This document shows positions 18,229-26,531 of a stretch of 64,000 nt of DNA, in pieces. The stretch is from NCBI RefSeq assembly GCF_005311025.1, contig NZ_CP031747.1, positions 3,013,544 to 3,077,543 on the forward strand, written 5' to 3'. The translations under genes were made by a program, and so were the position numbers. Origin of the DNA: Alcaligenes faecalis (GTDB taxonomy: Bacteria > Pseudomonadota > Gammaproteobacteria > Burkholderiales > Burkholderiaceae_B). Numbering within the stretch: position 1 is the stretch's first letter; each line of letters begins with the position of its first letter. Under the pieces are notes generated by a model. That model did not search any database and was not told the DNA's origin. It worked only from the letters and a program-made list of their open reading frames with translations.

Positions 18229-18903
18229 ATGACTCTGCCTACCGTGCCGTCTTCACGGCTGTCGTTCTACGTGCGACTTCTGATTGCCTTTCACATTTTT
18301 ATTGTGATTGCCAGCAATTATCTGGTTCAACTTCCTATTGAACTATTCGGCTTTCATAGCACCTGGGGAGCCTTCAGCTTTCCCTTTGTTTTTCTGGCTA
18401 CCGACCTGACCGTCCGCTTGATGGGCAAGTCCGAAGCGCGCCGCGTGATTACCCGCGCGATGTTTCCAGCCCTGATCGCCTCTTATGTGGTCTCGGTGCT
18501 TTTTAATGAAGGCCAGTTCAACGGCTTGCAAGCACTGGGCGAATTCAACAGCTTTGTGTTCCGTATTGCCTTGGCCAGCTTTGCCGCTTATGTATTAGGG
18601 CAACTGCTGGATGTACAGGTCTTTGATCGCATCCGTCGCGACTACAAACAATGGTGGCTTGCTCCAGCGGCCGCCTCGATCTTTGGGCAGGCACTGGATA
18701 CCTTGGCCTTTTTCGGCATCGCTTTCTGGCACAGCAGCAATCCCTTCATGGCCGAACACTGGGGCGAGATCGCCGTCGTCGATTACGTCATCAAACTGGG
18801 CGTCAGCCTGCTGCTGTTTGTACCCATGTATGGCGTACTGCTCAATTCCCTGATCAGCACCATGAAGCGCCGCGCCCTGAGCACCGCACAGGTCAAAGCA
18901 TGA
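18229..18903 (+). CDS. yhhQ: Queuosine precursor (preQ0/preQ1) transporter YhhQ
   Basis: 224-residue integral membrane protein of the YhhQ/DUF165 (COG1738) family, six or so membrane segments, with the family's [22 protein letters not shown] and [12 protein letters not shown] signatures. It imports 7-cyano- or 7-aminomethyl-7-deazaguanine. ATG 18229 is fixed by the riboswitch ribosome site AAGG; the frame upstream of it runs through the aptamer and is not coding. The stop overlaps the queC start (ATGA), so the two genes are one preQ1-controlled operon. Confidence 0.9.
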   Translation: MTLPTVPSSRLSFYVRLLIAFHIFIVIASNYLVQLPIELFGFHSTWGAFSFPFVFLATDLTVRLMGKSEARRVITRAMFPALIASYVVSVLFNEGQFNGLQALGEFNSFVFRIALASFAAYVLGQLLDVQVFDRIRRDYKQWWLAPAAASIFGQALDTLAFFGIAFWHSSNPFMAEHWGEIAVVDYVIKLGVSLLLFVPMYGVLLNSLISTMKRRALSTAQVKA

Positions 18904-19613
18904 AGCCGCACACTCCCCGCCGCCGGGCACTGGTTCTCTTTTCGGGCGGACAGGATTCAGCCACCTGTCTGGCCTGGGCTTTGGACCGCTTTGCCTTTGT
19001 AGAAACCGTGGGCTTTGACTACGGCCAACGCAACCATGCGGAATTGCAGTGTCGACAAACACTAAGAGACAAGCTTTACCAGCAGTTCCCGCACTGGGCA
19101 GAGCGCCTGGGGCAAGACCATGTGCTCGATGCCAGCGTCCTGGCTCAGATAGGCGGCAGCGCCATGACTGAATCCATGACTATCGCCATGCAGGAAGATG
19201 GTCTGCCCAATACCTTTGTGCCGGGTCGAAACCTGCTGTTCTTTACCCTGGCTGGCGCCCTGGCCTACCGTCGGGGACTGGATACGCTGGTTGGCGGTAT
19301 GTCCGAAACTGATTACTCGGGCTACCCGGACTGCCGCGACAACACGCTGAAAGCACTGCAGGTGGCATTAAGCCTGGGGATCGAGCGCCCACTGACCGTG
19401 GAAACACCACTGATGTGGCTGGATAAAGCAGATACCTGGGAGCTGGCCCACCAGTTGGGCTCGGATGCTTTAGTGAAGCTAATTCAGGAAGACAGCCATA
19501 CCTGCTACCAGAACGAGCGGGAAACCCTGCATGACTGGGGATATGGCTGCGGGCAATGCCCGGCTTGTGAGCTGCGGGCGAAGGGGTATGGAGATTGGAA
19601 GCTGTGGGGCTAA
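18900..19613 (+). CDS. queC: 7-cyano-7-deazaguanine synthase
   Basis: 237 residues. Converts 7-carboxy-7-deazaguanine to preQ0 with ATP and ammonia in queuosine biosynthesis. PP-loop motif [10 protein letters not shown] at about 14-23; [15 protein letters not shown]; a C-terminal zinc site formed by the Cys in SHTCYQ and the cluster [11 protein letters not shown]. The start at 18900 overlaps the yhhQ stop. The only queuosine genes in view are this and yhhQ; QueD/QueE must lie elsewhere. Confidence 0.95.
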   Translation: MKPHTPRRRALVLFSGGQDSATCLAWALDRFAFVETVGFDYGQRNHAELQCRQTLRDKLYQQFPHWAERLGQDHVLDASVLAQIGGSAMTESMTIAMQEDGLPNTFVPGRNLLFFTLAGALAYRRGLDTLVGGMSETDYSGYPDCRDNTLKALQVALSLGIERPLTVETPLMWLDKADTWELAHQLGSDALVKLIQEDSHTCYQNERETLHDWGYGCGQCPACELRAKGYGDWKLWG

Positions 19614-19641
19614 GCCCCCAATTCCCTACCCCAGAAACCAA

Positions 19642-20427
19642 CTACGGCTTATTGACCAACTTGTGTACTCGAGAAGCGGTTGAAAAAGATGAAAGTTCAA
19701 TTTTAAAAACAATTAAAAAATAAAGAAAAACAAAAAAAGAAAAAACTCCAAAATATTTCTGAGCAGCCATCCCTGAGCGAAAACTCTTCAAATAACTCTC
19801 ACTACCCATATTCATACACATATAATCAATTTCATCCGGACTCAACGGTAAATCCGCCCCTTTAAAACCACCAAAGCAATCTTTTTTCCGAAGAACCCAA
19901 TCCTGCTCATTTGTTAGCGGAAATGCACTGAAGTAATCTTCACCTTGCCATGCCCAGACTTTACTTTCTTTAAATTGCACCAGAACCCTGGAGCTTAATG
20001 AAAAGCCAACTGACATAATGAGCAGCATAAGCACTAATAAAGCGGCTCCAAAAACACCTCCCCCATAGCACTTCGTCGGCTCCGTGACCTCTTGCTTATC
20101 CCAATCTACCCACTTGCCAGCTTTACCTAATTCTCGTAAAGAGACAGACAAGCGCTTGGACCACCGCACAGCCCTTTGTACCGAATCAATAGACTGCACA
20201 CCTTTCACGCCAAACATCAACTTAAACCGTTCTACATCCAAATTGTCTCTACGTTCCTTTTCCAAAAAATCATGATAATAATTTTCTTTATTAAAAAATG
20301 ACCATAAATAATCCATAAGAACGAAATGGGCACCTTTTAACTTAAAAATCAAATATCCTAAAAAAGCCACCGTGAAGTAAAAACCAACCAAGATACGACC
20401 ACTCAAGTCCACAGCGATTTCAATCAT
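19642..20427 (-). CDS. Hypothetical membrane protein, AT-rich
   Basis: 261 residues, not recognised. Three hydrophobic segments (about 12-32, 127-150, 229-249) frame a charged cytoplasmic region (45-115) and a second loop (150-225) containing Cys-Phe-Gly-Gly and CMNMGSES. Base composition is clearly more AT-rich than the neighbouring queC and glyA, a sign of acquisition. The ATG at 20427 directly abuts the T-run of the glyA terminator and has no ribosome site, so either the true start is further in or it is translated from a very short leader. No partner gene is evident. Confidence 0.6.
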   Translation of the reverse strand: MIEIAVDLSGRILVGFYFTVAFLGYLIFKLKGAHFVLMDYLWSFFNKENYYHDFLEKERRDNLDVERFKLMFGVKGVQSIDSVQRAVRWSKRLSVSLRELGKAGKWVDWDKQEVTEPTKCYGGGVFGAALLVLMLLIMSVGFSLSSRVLVQFKESKVWAWQGEDYFSAFPLTNEQDWVLRKKDCFGGFKGADLPLSPDEIDYMCMNMGSESYLKSFRSGMAAQKYFGVFSFFVFLYFLIVFKIELSSFSTASRVHKLVNKP

Positions 20428-20457
20428 AAAAAAAACCCAACCACCAAAGCGGCTGGG
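20428..20457 (-). terminator. Intrinsic terminator of serC-glyA
   Basis: On the minus strand CCCAGCC (20457-20451) pairs with GGTTGGG (20442-20436, one G-T pair), followed by eight Ts (20435-20428). It lies 23 bp after the glyA stop codon and touches the start codon of the next gene. Confidence 0.8.
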
Positions 20458-20480
20458 CTCCTATAAAAAAATTAATCAAA

Positions 20481-21770
20481 TCAAAGCTGCGCTGGCTCCG
20501 TCTGCACCTGATACACCGGATAGCTTCGGCACAGACTCACAATTTTTTCGCGGATCTCGTGCTTGACCTTATCTAGAGTGCCAGCCTCATAAGCATCAAG
20601 CACATCACACAAGTAATGCGCCAGCTGCTCGCAGTCCTCCACCGTAAAGCCACGTGTCGTTACAGCCGGCGTTCCGATACGAATACCCGAGGCCACCATG
20701 GGCGAACGGGGATCATTGGGCACCGAGTTCTTGTTCACGGTGATATAGGCATCTGCCAAGGCATCGCTGGCCTCTTGCCCGGTGTAGGGCTTGGTCGACA
20801 AGTTGATCAGCATCATGTGGTTATCCGTCCCGCCTGACACGATGTTGTGACCACGCTGCATCAGTACCGCCGCCATGGCGCGAGCATTACGCACCACGTT
20901 TTGCTGATAGGTACGGAATTCCGGCTGCAAAGCCTCTTTGAAAGCAATGGCTTTGGCCGCAATCAAGTGCATCAAGGGACCGCCTTGCACGCCTGGGAAT
21001 ACAGCGGAATTCAGGCGTTTGTAGAAATCTTCGCTTTGCCCTTTAGCCATAATCACGCCACCACGTGGACCGCGCAGAGTTTTGTGCGTTGTGCTGGTGA
21101 CCACATGGGCGTGTGGCAAGGGGCTGGGGTACTCACCCGCCGCCACCAGACCAGCTACGTGGGCCATATCCACCCAGAACCAGGCACCGACCTTGTCGGC
21201 AATCTGGCGCATACGCGCCCAATCCTTCACACGCGAATAGGCGGAGAAACCACCAATCAGCATTTTGGGCTTGGTCTCGATAGCAATGCGCTCCATTTCG
21301 TCGTAATCGATCAGCCCGGTTTGGGTATCAACGCCGTAAGGAACAATGTTGTAAAGACGCCCGGAAATATTGATGGGGTTACCGTGGGTCAGGTGACCAC
21401 CCTGAGCCAGGTTCATCCCCATCACCGTATCGCCCGGTTTGAGCAAAGCCAGGAACACAGCAGTATTAGCCTGCGCTCCAGCATGAGGCTGTACGTTGGC
21501 GTAATCACAATCGAACACCGCTTTCAGACGCTCGATAGCCAGACGTTCGGCTACATCTACAAATTCACAACCGGCGTAGTAACGCTTGTCCGGGTAACCC
21601 TCGGCGTATTTGTTAGTAAACACGGAGTTCTGAACCTGCATCACCAAAGGGCTGGCGTAGTTTTCCGAGGCAATCAGTTCTACGTGATCTTCCTGACGGC
21701 TTTCTTCGCCCTGAATGGCCTGAGCCAATTCCTTGTCGAATTCAGCCAGGCTGAGTGTGTTGTCGTACAT
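20481..21770 (-). CDS. glyA: Serine hydroxymethyltransferase
   Basis: 429 residues; interconverts serine and glycine with tetrahydrofolate, PLP-dependent. All catalytic landmarks are intact: ELIASENY (31-38), YYAGCE, GGHLTHG, Asp201/His204 in [11 protein letters not shown] Lys230 in [13 protein letters not shown] and Arg in AVTTRGF. ATG 21770 follows AAGGA. It lies 73 bp after serC on the same strand and next to the dnf genes. This suggests a pathway-associated copy rather than the housekeeping gene, which in relatives lies elsewhere (inference). Compare the lysine-less homologue at 24570-25865. Confidence 0.93.
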   Translation of the reverse strand: MYDNTLSLAEFDKELAQAIQGEESRQEDHVELIASENYASPLVMQVQNSVFTNKYAEGYPDKRYYAGCEFVDVAERLAIERLKAVFDCDYANVQPHAGAQANTAVFLALLKPGDTVMGMNLAQGGHLTHGNPINISGRLYNIVPYGVDTQTGLIDYDEMERIAIETKPKMLIGGFSAYSRVKDWARMRQIADKVGAWFWVDMAHVAGLVAAGEYPSPLPHAHVVTSTTHKTLRGPRGGVIMAKGQSEDFYKRLNSAVFPGVQGGPLMHLIAAKAIAFKEALQPEFRTYQQNVVRNARAMAAVLMQRGHNIVSGGTDNHMMLINLSTKPYTGQEASDALADAYITVNKNSVPNDPRSPMVASGIRIGTPAVTTRGFTVEDCEQLAHYLCDVLDAYEAGTLDKVKHEIREKIVSLCRSYPVYQVQTEPAQL

Positions 21771-21843
21771 CGCTTTTCCTTAAAAAAATTTCTACCCTCG
21801 TCGCGGCTACTTGCTCGGCCGCCTTGCAAAGCAGGCGCACGCC

Positions 21844-22926
21844 CTAACCGTGCGTGCGCTTGAACTCGCGCATGAACTCTCCCAGCGCCTGTACCGCATC
21901 CAAGGTGACGGCGTTGTAGATGCTGGCGCGCAAGCCCCCCGTTGACTGATGGCCCTTCAAGCCGTGAAAACCATTCTTTTGCGCTTCTTCAACAAATAAA
22001 ATATCTAAATCAGTTTCAGCAATATGAAATGGGACATTATTGATGGATCGATAGTCAGGCAAAACATTGTTGATATAGAAACCATCACTGCTATCAATAA
22101 GCTCATAGAGCAGCTGCGATTTTTTCTTATTTATTTTGTGCAATACTTCTATTCCACCAACACGCTCTATCCATTCCAGCATCAAACCCAGCACATACCA
22201 GGAAAAGGTTGACGGTGTATTTAATAGCGATTGCTTTTTTGCTTGAATGGAAAAATCCAAAGCTTGTGGCGTATTTGCCAAAGGCCTGTCTAAAATAGCA
22301 GGATTAAGTAATACCAGCGTAACACCGGCAATTCCCATATTTTTCTGGGCCGAGGCATAAATCAAATCGTGAGCCGAGACATCAATCGGTTTTGACATCA
22401 AGCTGGAGCAAGCATCACACACCAAGGGAATAGGTGAAACAGGTGGTTTTGAAAATTGCAAGCCCTGTGCAGTTTCGTTCTCTGTGTAATGCAAGTACGC
22501 TGCATCCCGATTAATATTAGATTCATTAATCTCGGGAATACGATCAAATCCAGTTTCATAAGAACTGGCTACGATTTCGACATTCCCATATTGCTTGGCG
22601 GCATTAGCCGCCTGTTCCGACCATAAACCCGTATGTATATAGTCCGCTGTGTTTGCTTGATGAAGCAAGTTCATCGGTATTTGAGAAAACTGCAGGTACG
22701 ACCCTCCTTGCAGGAGCAAGACGTGATAGTCCGTTGGCACGGCCAGAACACGACGCACAGCGGCGTCGGTACGATGGGCAAAATCCATGAAAGGCTGGGA
22801 ACGATGGCTGATTTCCATCACGGACACCCCTGTGCCCGCAAAATCAAGCAGCTCATCACGTATTTGCAATAGAACATCCATTGGCAAGGCGCTGGGCCCT
22901 GCGCTGAAATTAAAGGGTCGGGACAT
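21844..22926 (-). CDS. serC: Phosphoserine aminotransferase family (SerC), dnf-linked
   Basis: 360 residues; PLP enzyme of the SerC family. MSRPFNFSAGPSALP start, GVSVMEISHRS, Lys195 in SAQKNMGIAG as PLP lysine, and STFSWYVLGLMLEW. ATG 22926 begins the conserved N-terminus; the TTG seven codons earlier is not credible. The ribosome site is weak. The middle of the gene (about 21950-22570) is much more AT-rich than its 5' end and its neighbours. It is divergent from dnfR across a 24-bp palindrome, so it is likely part of the DnfR regulon and may be the transferase published as dnfT1 (from memory, not certain). Its real amino acceptor could differ from phosphohydroxypyruvate. Confidence 0.85.
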   Translation of the reverse strand: MSRPFNFSAGPSALPMDVLLQIRDELLDFAGTGVSVMEISHRSQPFMDFAHRTDAAVRRVLAVPTDYHVLLLQGGSYLQFSQIPMNLLHQANTADYIHTGLWSEQAANAAKQYGNVEIVASSYETGFDRIPEINESNINRDAAYLHYTENETAQGLQFSKPPVSPIPLVCDACSSLMSKPIDVSAHDLIYASAQKNMGIAGVTLVLLNPAILDRPLANTPQALDFSIQAKKQSLLNTPSTFSWYVLGLMLEWIERVGGIEVLHKINKKKSQLLYELIDSSDGFYINNVLPDYRSINNVPFHIAETDLDILFVEEAQKNGFHGLKGHQSTGGLRASIYNAVTLDAVQALGEFMREFKRTHG

Positions 22927-23006
22927 ACTTGCTGAGATCCTGTACAAACCTGAACGCCGGAACAGGCCCCCCCTATTTCGGCAATGACAATCAAGTCTAC
23001 GAGCAC

Positions 23007-23030
23007 AATGGTCTGACTAGTCAGACCATT
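23007..23030. promoter_or_regulatory. Perfect 24-bp palindrome, candidate DnfR operator
   Basis: A perfect dyad AATGGTCTGACT / AGTCAGACCATT (23007-23018 / 23019-23030) lies in the 126-bp gap between serC and dnfR, 22 bp upstream of the dnfR ATG. It contains TGGTCTG (23009-23015) facing CAGACCA (23022-23028). The same half-site recurs as direct repeats before the SHMT-like gene and dnfA, which points to one regulator. Here the inverted, promoter-proximal layout suggests autoregulation. Confidence 0.7.
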
Positions 23031-23052
23031 AATATTCTCTGGAGCAGACCGC

Positions 23053-24558
23053 ATGACGCGTTCGTTTGAACTGGACACCTTGAAGATGCGTCTTAACGAT
23101 GACGAACTTCAATCCCTGGATCTTCACCAGCGCATTCAGCGTGCCTTGCGGGCATTGATTCTGGATGGCGCCCTGGGTCCGGGGGTCAAGCTGCCTGCCA
23201 CACGCTCCCTGGCCAAATCCTTGGGCATGGCCCGCGATACGGTTGAAAACGCCTATGTTCAACTGCATCGAGACGGCTTTATCGTGCGGCGCGAGGGCTC
23301 GGGCAGCTATGTTTCCGAGTCGGTCGGCACGGAGCTGCGCGGCAGTGCCTATCGCCGCATCAAAGCCCAGGATCTGAAACGCAGCGTAATGGAACCCGGT
23401 ACGGGCTTAAGCCGTCGGGGTCGCGCCGTGTTTGAAAGTGGCGGCATTGCCGATCAACAGACCATCAAGGCCTTTGCCACTGGCCTGCCGGAAACCCGCA
23501 ACTTCCCCACCGATGTGTGGGAACGCCTGCAGCGTCAGGCCATGAAAGACTATCGAGCCAACATCCTGCTGCATGGCGATCCGCAAGGCACCGAGTCCCT
23601 GCGTAAAGCGATTGCCGTGTACCTGAATCTGGAGCGTGGTGCGAAGGTCTCCGCTGATCAGATTTTGATTCTGAGCAGCACGCGCCAGGCCTTGTTTCTG
23701 TGCGCGCAATTACTGGTCGATGCTGGCAAACCTATTCTGGTTGAAAATCCTGGCTACTTCGGCGCCCGCAAAGCCTTTGAAGCAGCCGAGGCTCGTGTCG
23801 TACCAATTGGCGTGGACGAGCAAGGCTTGCGCACCGATCTGCTGAATGAAGATCGCTGCGGCGCGAACTGCATTTACGTGACGCCCTCGCACCAGTACCC
23901 CACCGGGGCCACCATGTCCCTGGAACGTCGTCTGGAGCTCATACACTGGGCGGCTGAAAATGGCCGCTGGATTATGGAAGACGACTACGACAGCGAATTT
24001 CATTACGACGGCTTACCCACGGCGTGTGTGCAGGGGCTGGATAAATACCAACGCACAATTTACTTGGGCACTTTCAGCAAAACCCTGTATCCAGGCCTGC
24101 GCATGGGCTATATGGCCCTGCCACCCGAGCTGGTCAAACCCTTCACCCAGGCACGCAGCATCATGGATGGTCACACACCGCAAATCCTGCAGCTGACGCT
24201 GGCGCGTTTTATGGAAGACGGACATTACAACTCGCATATTCGCGCCATGCGCAAGCTGTATGCCGGGCGGCGGGAGATCATGCTGGAAGCCATCGAGCAG
24301 CACTTGCAAGGAATCGTTCGTGCGGCCCGACCTGAAGGCGGTTTGCAGATTCCCTGCTTTCTGGAGCCGGGCTGGTCAGAAGAACACACGCTGCGCCGCG
24401 CCTTGAGTGCTGGCGTTCAACTGCCGGGTTTGAGCCGTCTGTACATTGGTGAAGAAAAACAACAGGGCTGGCTGCTGGGCTATGCCTCCCTGACCGCCTA
24501 CGAGATCGAGTCCGCCATGTTGCGTCTGGCCAACGCTCTGCGTCAGGGCAAAGGCTGA
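23053..24558 (+). CDS. dnfR: MocR-type regulator of the dnf cluster
   Basis: 501 residues: GntR winged helix (about 25-90, LPATRSLAKSLGMARDTVENAY) fused to a fold-type I aminotransferase domain with the PLP lysine intact (Lys343 in GTFSKTLYPGLRMGY) and the Asp of MEDDYDSEF. MocR proteins sense PLP-amino-acid adducts and bind direct or inverted repeats. GGAG 8 nt before ATG 23053. It is divergent from serC and convergent with the SHMT-like gene (11 bp apart). Published work on Alcaligenes describes a MocR-like DnfR as regulator of direct ammonia oxidation; gene order here matches, as I recall it. Confidence 0.88.
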   Translation: MTRSFELDTLKMRLNDDELQSLDLHQRIQRALRALILDGALGPGVKLPATRSLAKSLGMARDTVENAYVQLHRDGFIVRREGSGSYVSESVGTELRGSAYRRIKAQDLKRSVMEPGTGLSRRGRAVFESGGIADQQTIKAFATGLPETRNFPTDVWERLQRQAMKDYRANILLHGDPQGTESLRKAIAVYLNLERGAKVSADQILILSSTRQALFLCAQLLVDAGKPILVENPGYFGARKAFEAAEARVVPIGVDEQGLRTDLLNEDRCGANCIYVTPSHQYPTGATMSLERRLELIHWAAENGRWIMEDDYDSEFHYDGLPTACVQGLDKYQRTIYLGTFSKTLYPGLRMGYMALPPELVKPFTQARSIMDGHTPQILQLTLARFMEDGHYNSHIRAMRKLYAGRREIMLEAIEQHLQGIVRAARPEGGLQIPCFLEPGWSEEHTLRRALSAGVQLPGLSRLYIGEEKQQGWLLGYASLTAYEIESAMLRLANALRQGKG

Positions 24559-24569
24559 GCCGGGAAAAA

Positions 24570-25865
24570 TCAGTACATCAAGGGGTATCGCCGGTTCAGG
24601 TCTGCGACCCCTTCCAAAATGGCATTCTCGGTGCGGGGATTGCGCGAACCACTGCGCACCCCGCCCAGCAAGGCCAGAATCATGTCGCCAATTTCTTTGA
24701 AATCATCTTCACCCAAACCGCGAGTCGTACAGGCGGCACTGCCGACCCGTACCCCCGAGTAGGCGCCAGAGGCTTGCTCATACGGCACACGGTGTTTACT
24801 CAAGCTAATGCCCAGCTGAGCCAGAACCTGCTCCACCAAAGGCCCGGACAGCCCCCAAGGGCGCAAATCCACCACACCAAAATGACAGTCTGTTCCCCCT
24901 GACACCACCGTCAGCCCACCTTCGGACAAGCGGCGACACAAGCTGCGCGCATTGATGATGACGGATTGGGCATAGGCTTTATAGGACGGACTCATTGCTT
25001 CACCCAAAGCCACCGCCTTGGCGGCCAGAATGTTCAGCAAAGGCCCGCCTTGCAGCCCTGGATATACGGCCTGACTTAAGCGCTCGGCCAGCTTGGGCTC
25101 ATTGCTCAAGATAATCCCCCCACGCGGTCCGCGTAAGGTGCCATGTGTGGAAAAGGTCGTGACATGGGCATGTTTGACAGGTGATTCCATCAGACCGGCC
25201 GCCACCAGCCCCGCGCCGTGGGCCAAATCCACCATTAAATAAGCGTTGATTTCATTGGCGATATTTCTGAATTCGGCAAAATTTGGCGTACGTGAATAGG
25301 ACGAACCTCCGGCAATGATCAACCGTGGCCGTTCCTTGTGGGCCAGGGCACGAACCTCGTCCATATCGACCCACTGCGTTTGACGATCCACTCCATACGA
25401 GCAAGTCTGAAACCAGCGTCCGGACACATTGAAATGCGAACCGTGGCTAAGGTGCCCGCCCGCACTTTGATCCAGCGCCAGAATCGTGTCGCCCGGCGAG
25501 AGCAAGGCCAGATACACCGCCAGATTGGCCTGGCTGCCCGAGTGCGCCTGCACATTGGCGTAAGAGGCCCCAAAAACCGACTTGGCCCGCTCGATAGCCA
25601 GCTCTTCGGTTTGATCGGCTTGTTCGCACCCGCCGTAAATCCGTTGCCCAGGATAGCCTTGCGCCTGCTTGTTGCTGAGCAAGGAGCCCTGCACGTCCAA
25701 AACGGAGCGGCTCAGGTAATTCTCGGAAGCGATCAGCTCAATGGTGTGTTGTTGGCGACGCCGTTCGGCTTCGATGATGTCCCAAAGATTGCGATCACTT
25801 TGCTGTAGAAATTGCGAACCCGCCAGAGGCTGGTGGGGGGTGTCGCCACCGGCAAGACTCTTCAT
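24570..25865 (-). CDS. dnfT2: SHMT-like protein lacking the PLP-binding lysine
   Basis: 431 residues, full-length serine hydroxymethyltransferase homologue: [10 protein letters not shown] (43-52), IYGGCE, HSGSQANLAVYLALLSPGD, Asp213/His216 in VDLAHGAG and Arg in ACTTRGLG. However, the invariant [11 protein letters not shown] reads [11 protein letters not shown]. Residue 242 is Gly (codon at 25140-25142), so no internal aldimine can form. The rest of the gene is intact with normal composition and an AGGA ribosome site, so it is not a decaying pseudogene. Position T2 in the published dnfT1RT2ABCD order fits (from memory). Possible roles: non-covalent PLP or amino-acid binding, a partner of GlyA, or a new reaction. 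Confidence 0.85.
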   Translation of the reverse strand: MKSLAGGDTPHQPLAGSQFLQQSDRNLWDIIEAERRRQQHTIELIASENYLSRSVLDVQGSLLSNKQAQGYPGQRIYGGCEQADQTEELAIERAKSVFGASYANVQAHSGSQANLAVYLALLSPGDTILALDQSAGGHLSHGSHFNVSGRWFQTCSYGVDRQTQWVDMDEVRALAHKERPRLIIAGGSSYSRTPNFAEFRNIANEINAYLMVDLAHGAGLVAAGLMESPVKHAHVTTFSTHGTLRGPRGGIILSNEPKLAERLSQAVYPGLQGGPLLNILAAKAVALGEAMSPSYKAYAQSVIINARSLCRRLSEGGLTVVSGGTDCHFGVVDLRPWGLSGPLVEQVLAQLGISLSKHRVPYEQASGAYSGVRVGSAACTTRGLGEDDFKEIGDMILALLGGVRSGSRNPRTENAILEGVADLNRRYPLMY

Positions 25866-25999
25866 GGGAGTTCCTGTTTAGAGATTAGCCACGATAGGGT
25901 CGTGGCTCATTGCCCGATACCAGGCAAAAGTGCTGCCCTGGACGCACGGACTCCAAGGGCGAAAGATAAACATCCTATTCTGTTTATCGACCTATAAAA

Positions 26000-26029
26000 C
26001 AGTCCATTAAAAATTAATTCACCAGACCA
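26000..26029 (-). promoter_or_regulatory. Candidate DnfR direct repeat before the SHMT-like gene
   Basis: Read on the minus strand, TGGTCTG (26029-26023) and TGGACTG (26006-26000) have starts 23 bp apart, the same period as the pair before dnfA. They lie about 134 bp upstream of the SHMT-like start in an AT-rich stretch. Confidence 0.55.
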
Positions 26030-26160
26030 CTTTTAATTATTGTTATTTGAATAAACATTCAAAGCATAAAGAATTTAAAATCCTCTGAAACACAGAGAGA
26101 ACGCCAATCCCGATTATCCTGATCAAGAATTAAAACAAGATTCAAATTTTTATTATTAAG

Positions 26161-26191
26161 TGGTCTGTCAAATGATCTTGAAATGGTCTGT
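26161..26191 (+). promoter_or_regulatory. Candidate DnfR direct repeat before dnfA
   Basis: Two perfect copies of TGGTCTGT (26161-26168 and 26184-26191), starts 23 bp apart, so both would sit on nearly the same face of the helix over about two turns. They lie about 340 bp upstream of dnfA in the 666-bp region shared with the divergent SHMT-like gene. I could not place a convincing -35/-10 pair; TAGAAT at 26213-26218 is one candidate -10. Confidence 0.65.
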
Positions 26192-26374
26192 CATTTATTG
26201 TCATAGGATCATTAGAATGCAGCCAACGAATACTCAACACCCATACTTCTAAACGCTCAAGCAGATTATCACCTTTCTCAATCTGTGCACGATAAAAAAC
26301 ATCCCCAGTTTTCCCACGACTACAGGAAACGCCATTGCTTTAACGGCAGTTCAACCACGCTGATCCCCACGGTT

Positions 26375-26401
26375 CAAGAAACCCGGCAACGGGATTTTTT
26401 T
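26375..26401 (+). terminator. Terminator-like hairpin in the dnfA leader (possible attenuator)
   Basis: CCCG (26382-26385), loop GCAA, CGGG (26390-26393), then A and seven Ts (26395-26401). It has the shape of a short intrinsic terminator and lies 130 bp before the dnfA ATG but downstream of the DnfR sites. Transcripts activated by DnfR must therefore pass it. The rest of the 26192-26531 leader holds no gene I can support. Confidence 0.5.
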
Positions 26402-26531
26402 GGGCCTTGTCCATAAGAATCGGCAAATCCTTTTAAGCCTGCGATTTTCCATTTGGAAATAAAGATAGGTGAAATAAAGAAACGACCTGTTCATTTCGAA
26501 CAGATCGCAATCAACAGCAAGGAAGTTTGAA

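Noticed and set aside
24570..25865. SHMT-like gene as a pseudogene because it lacks the lysine
   Set aside because: No frameshift or internal stop, other active-site residues kept, good ribosome site and normal codon use; selection appears intact.
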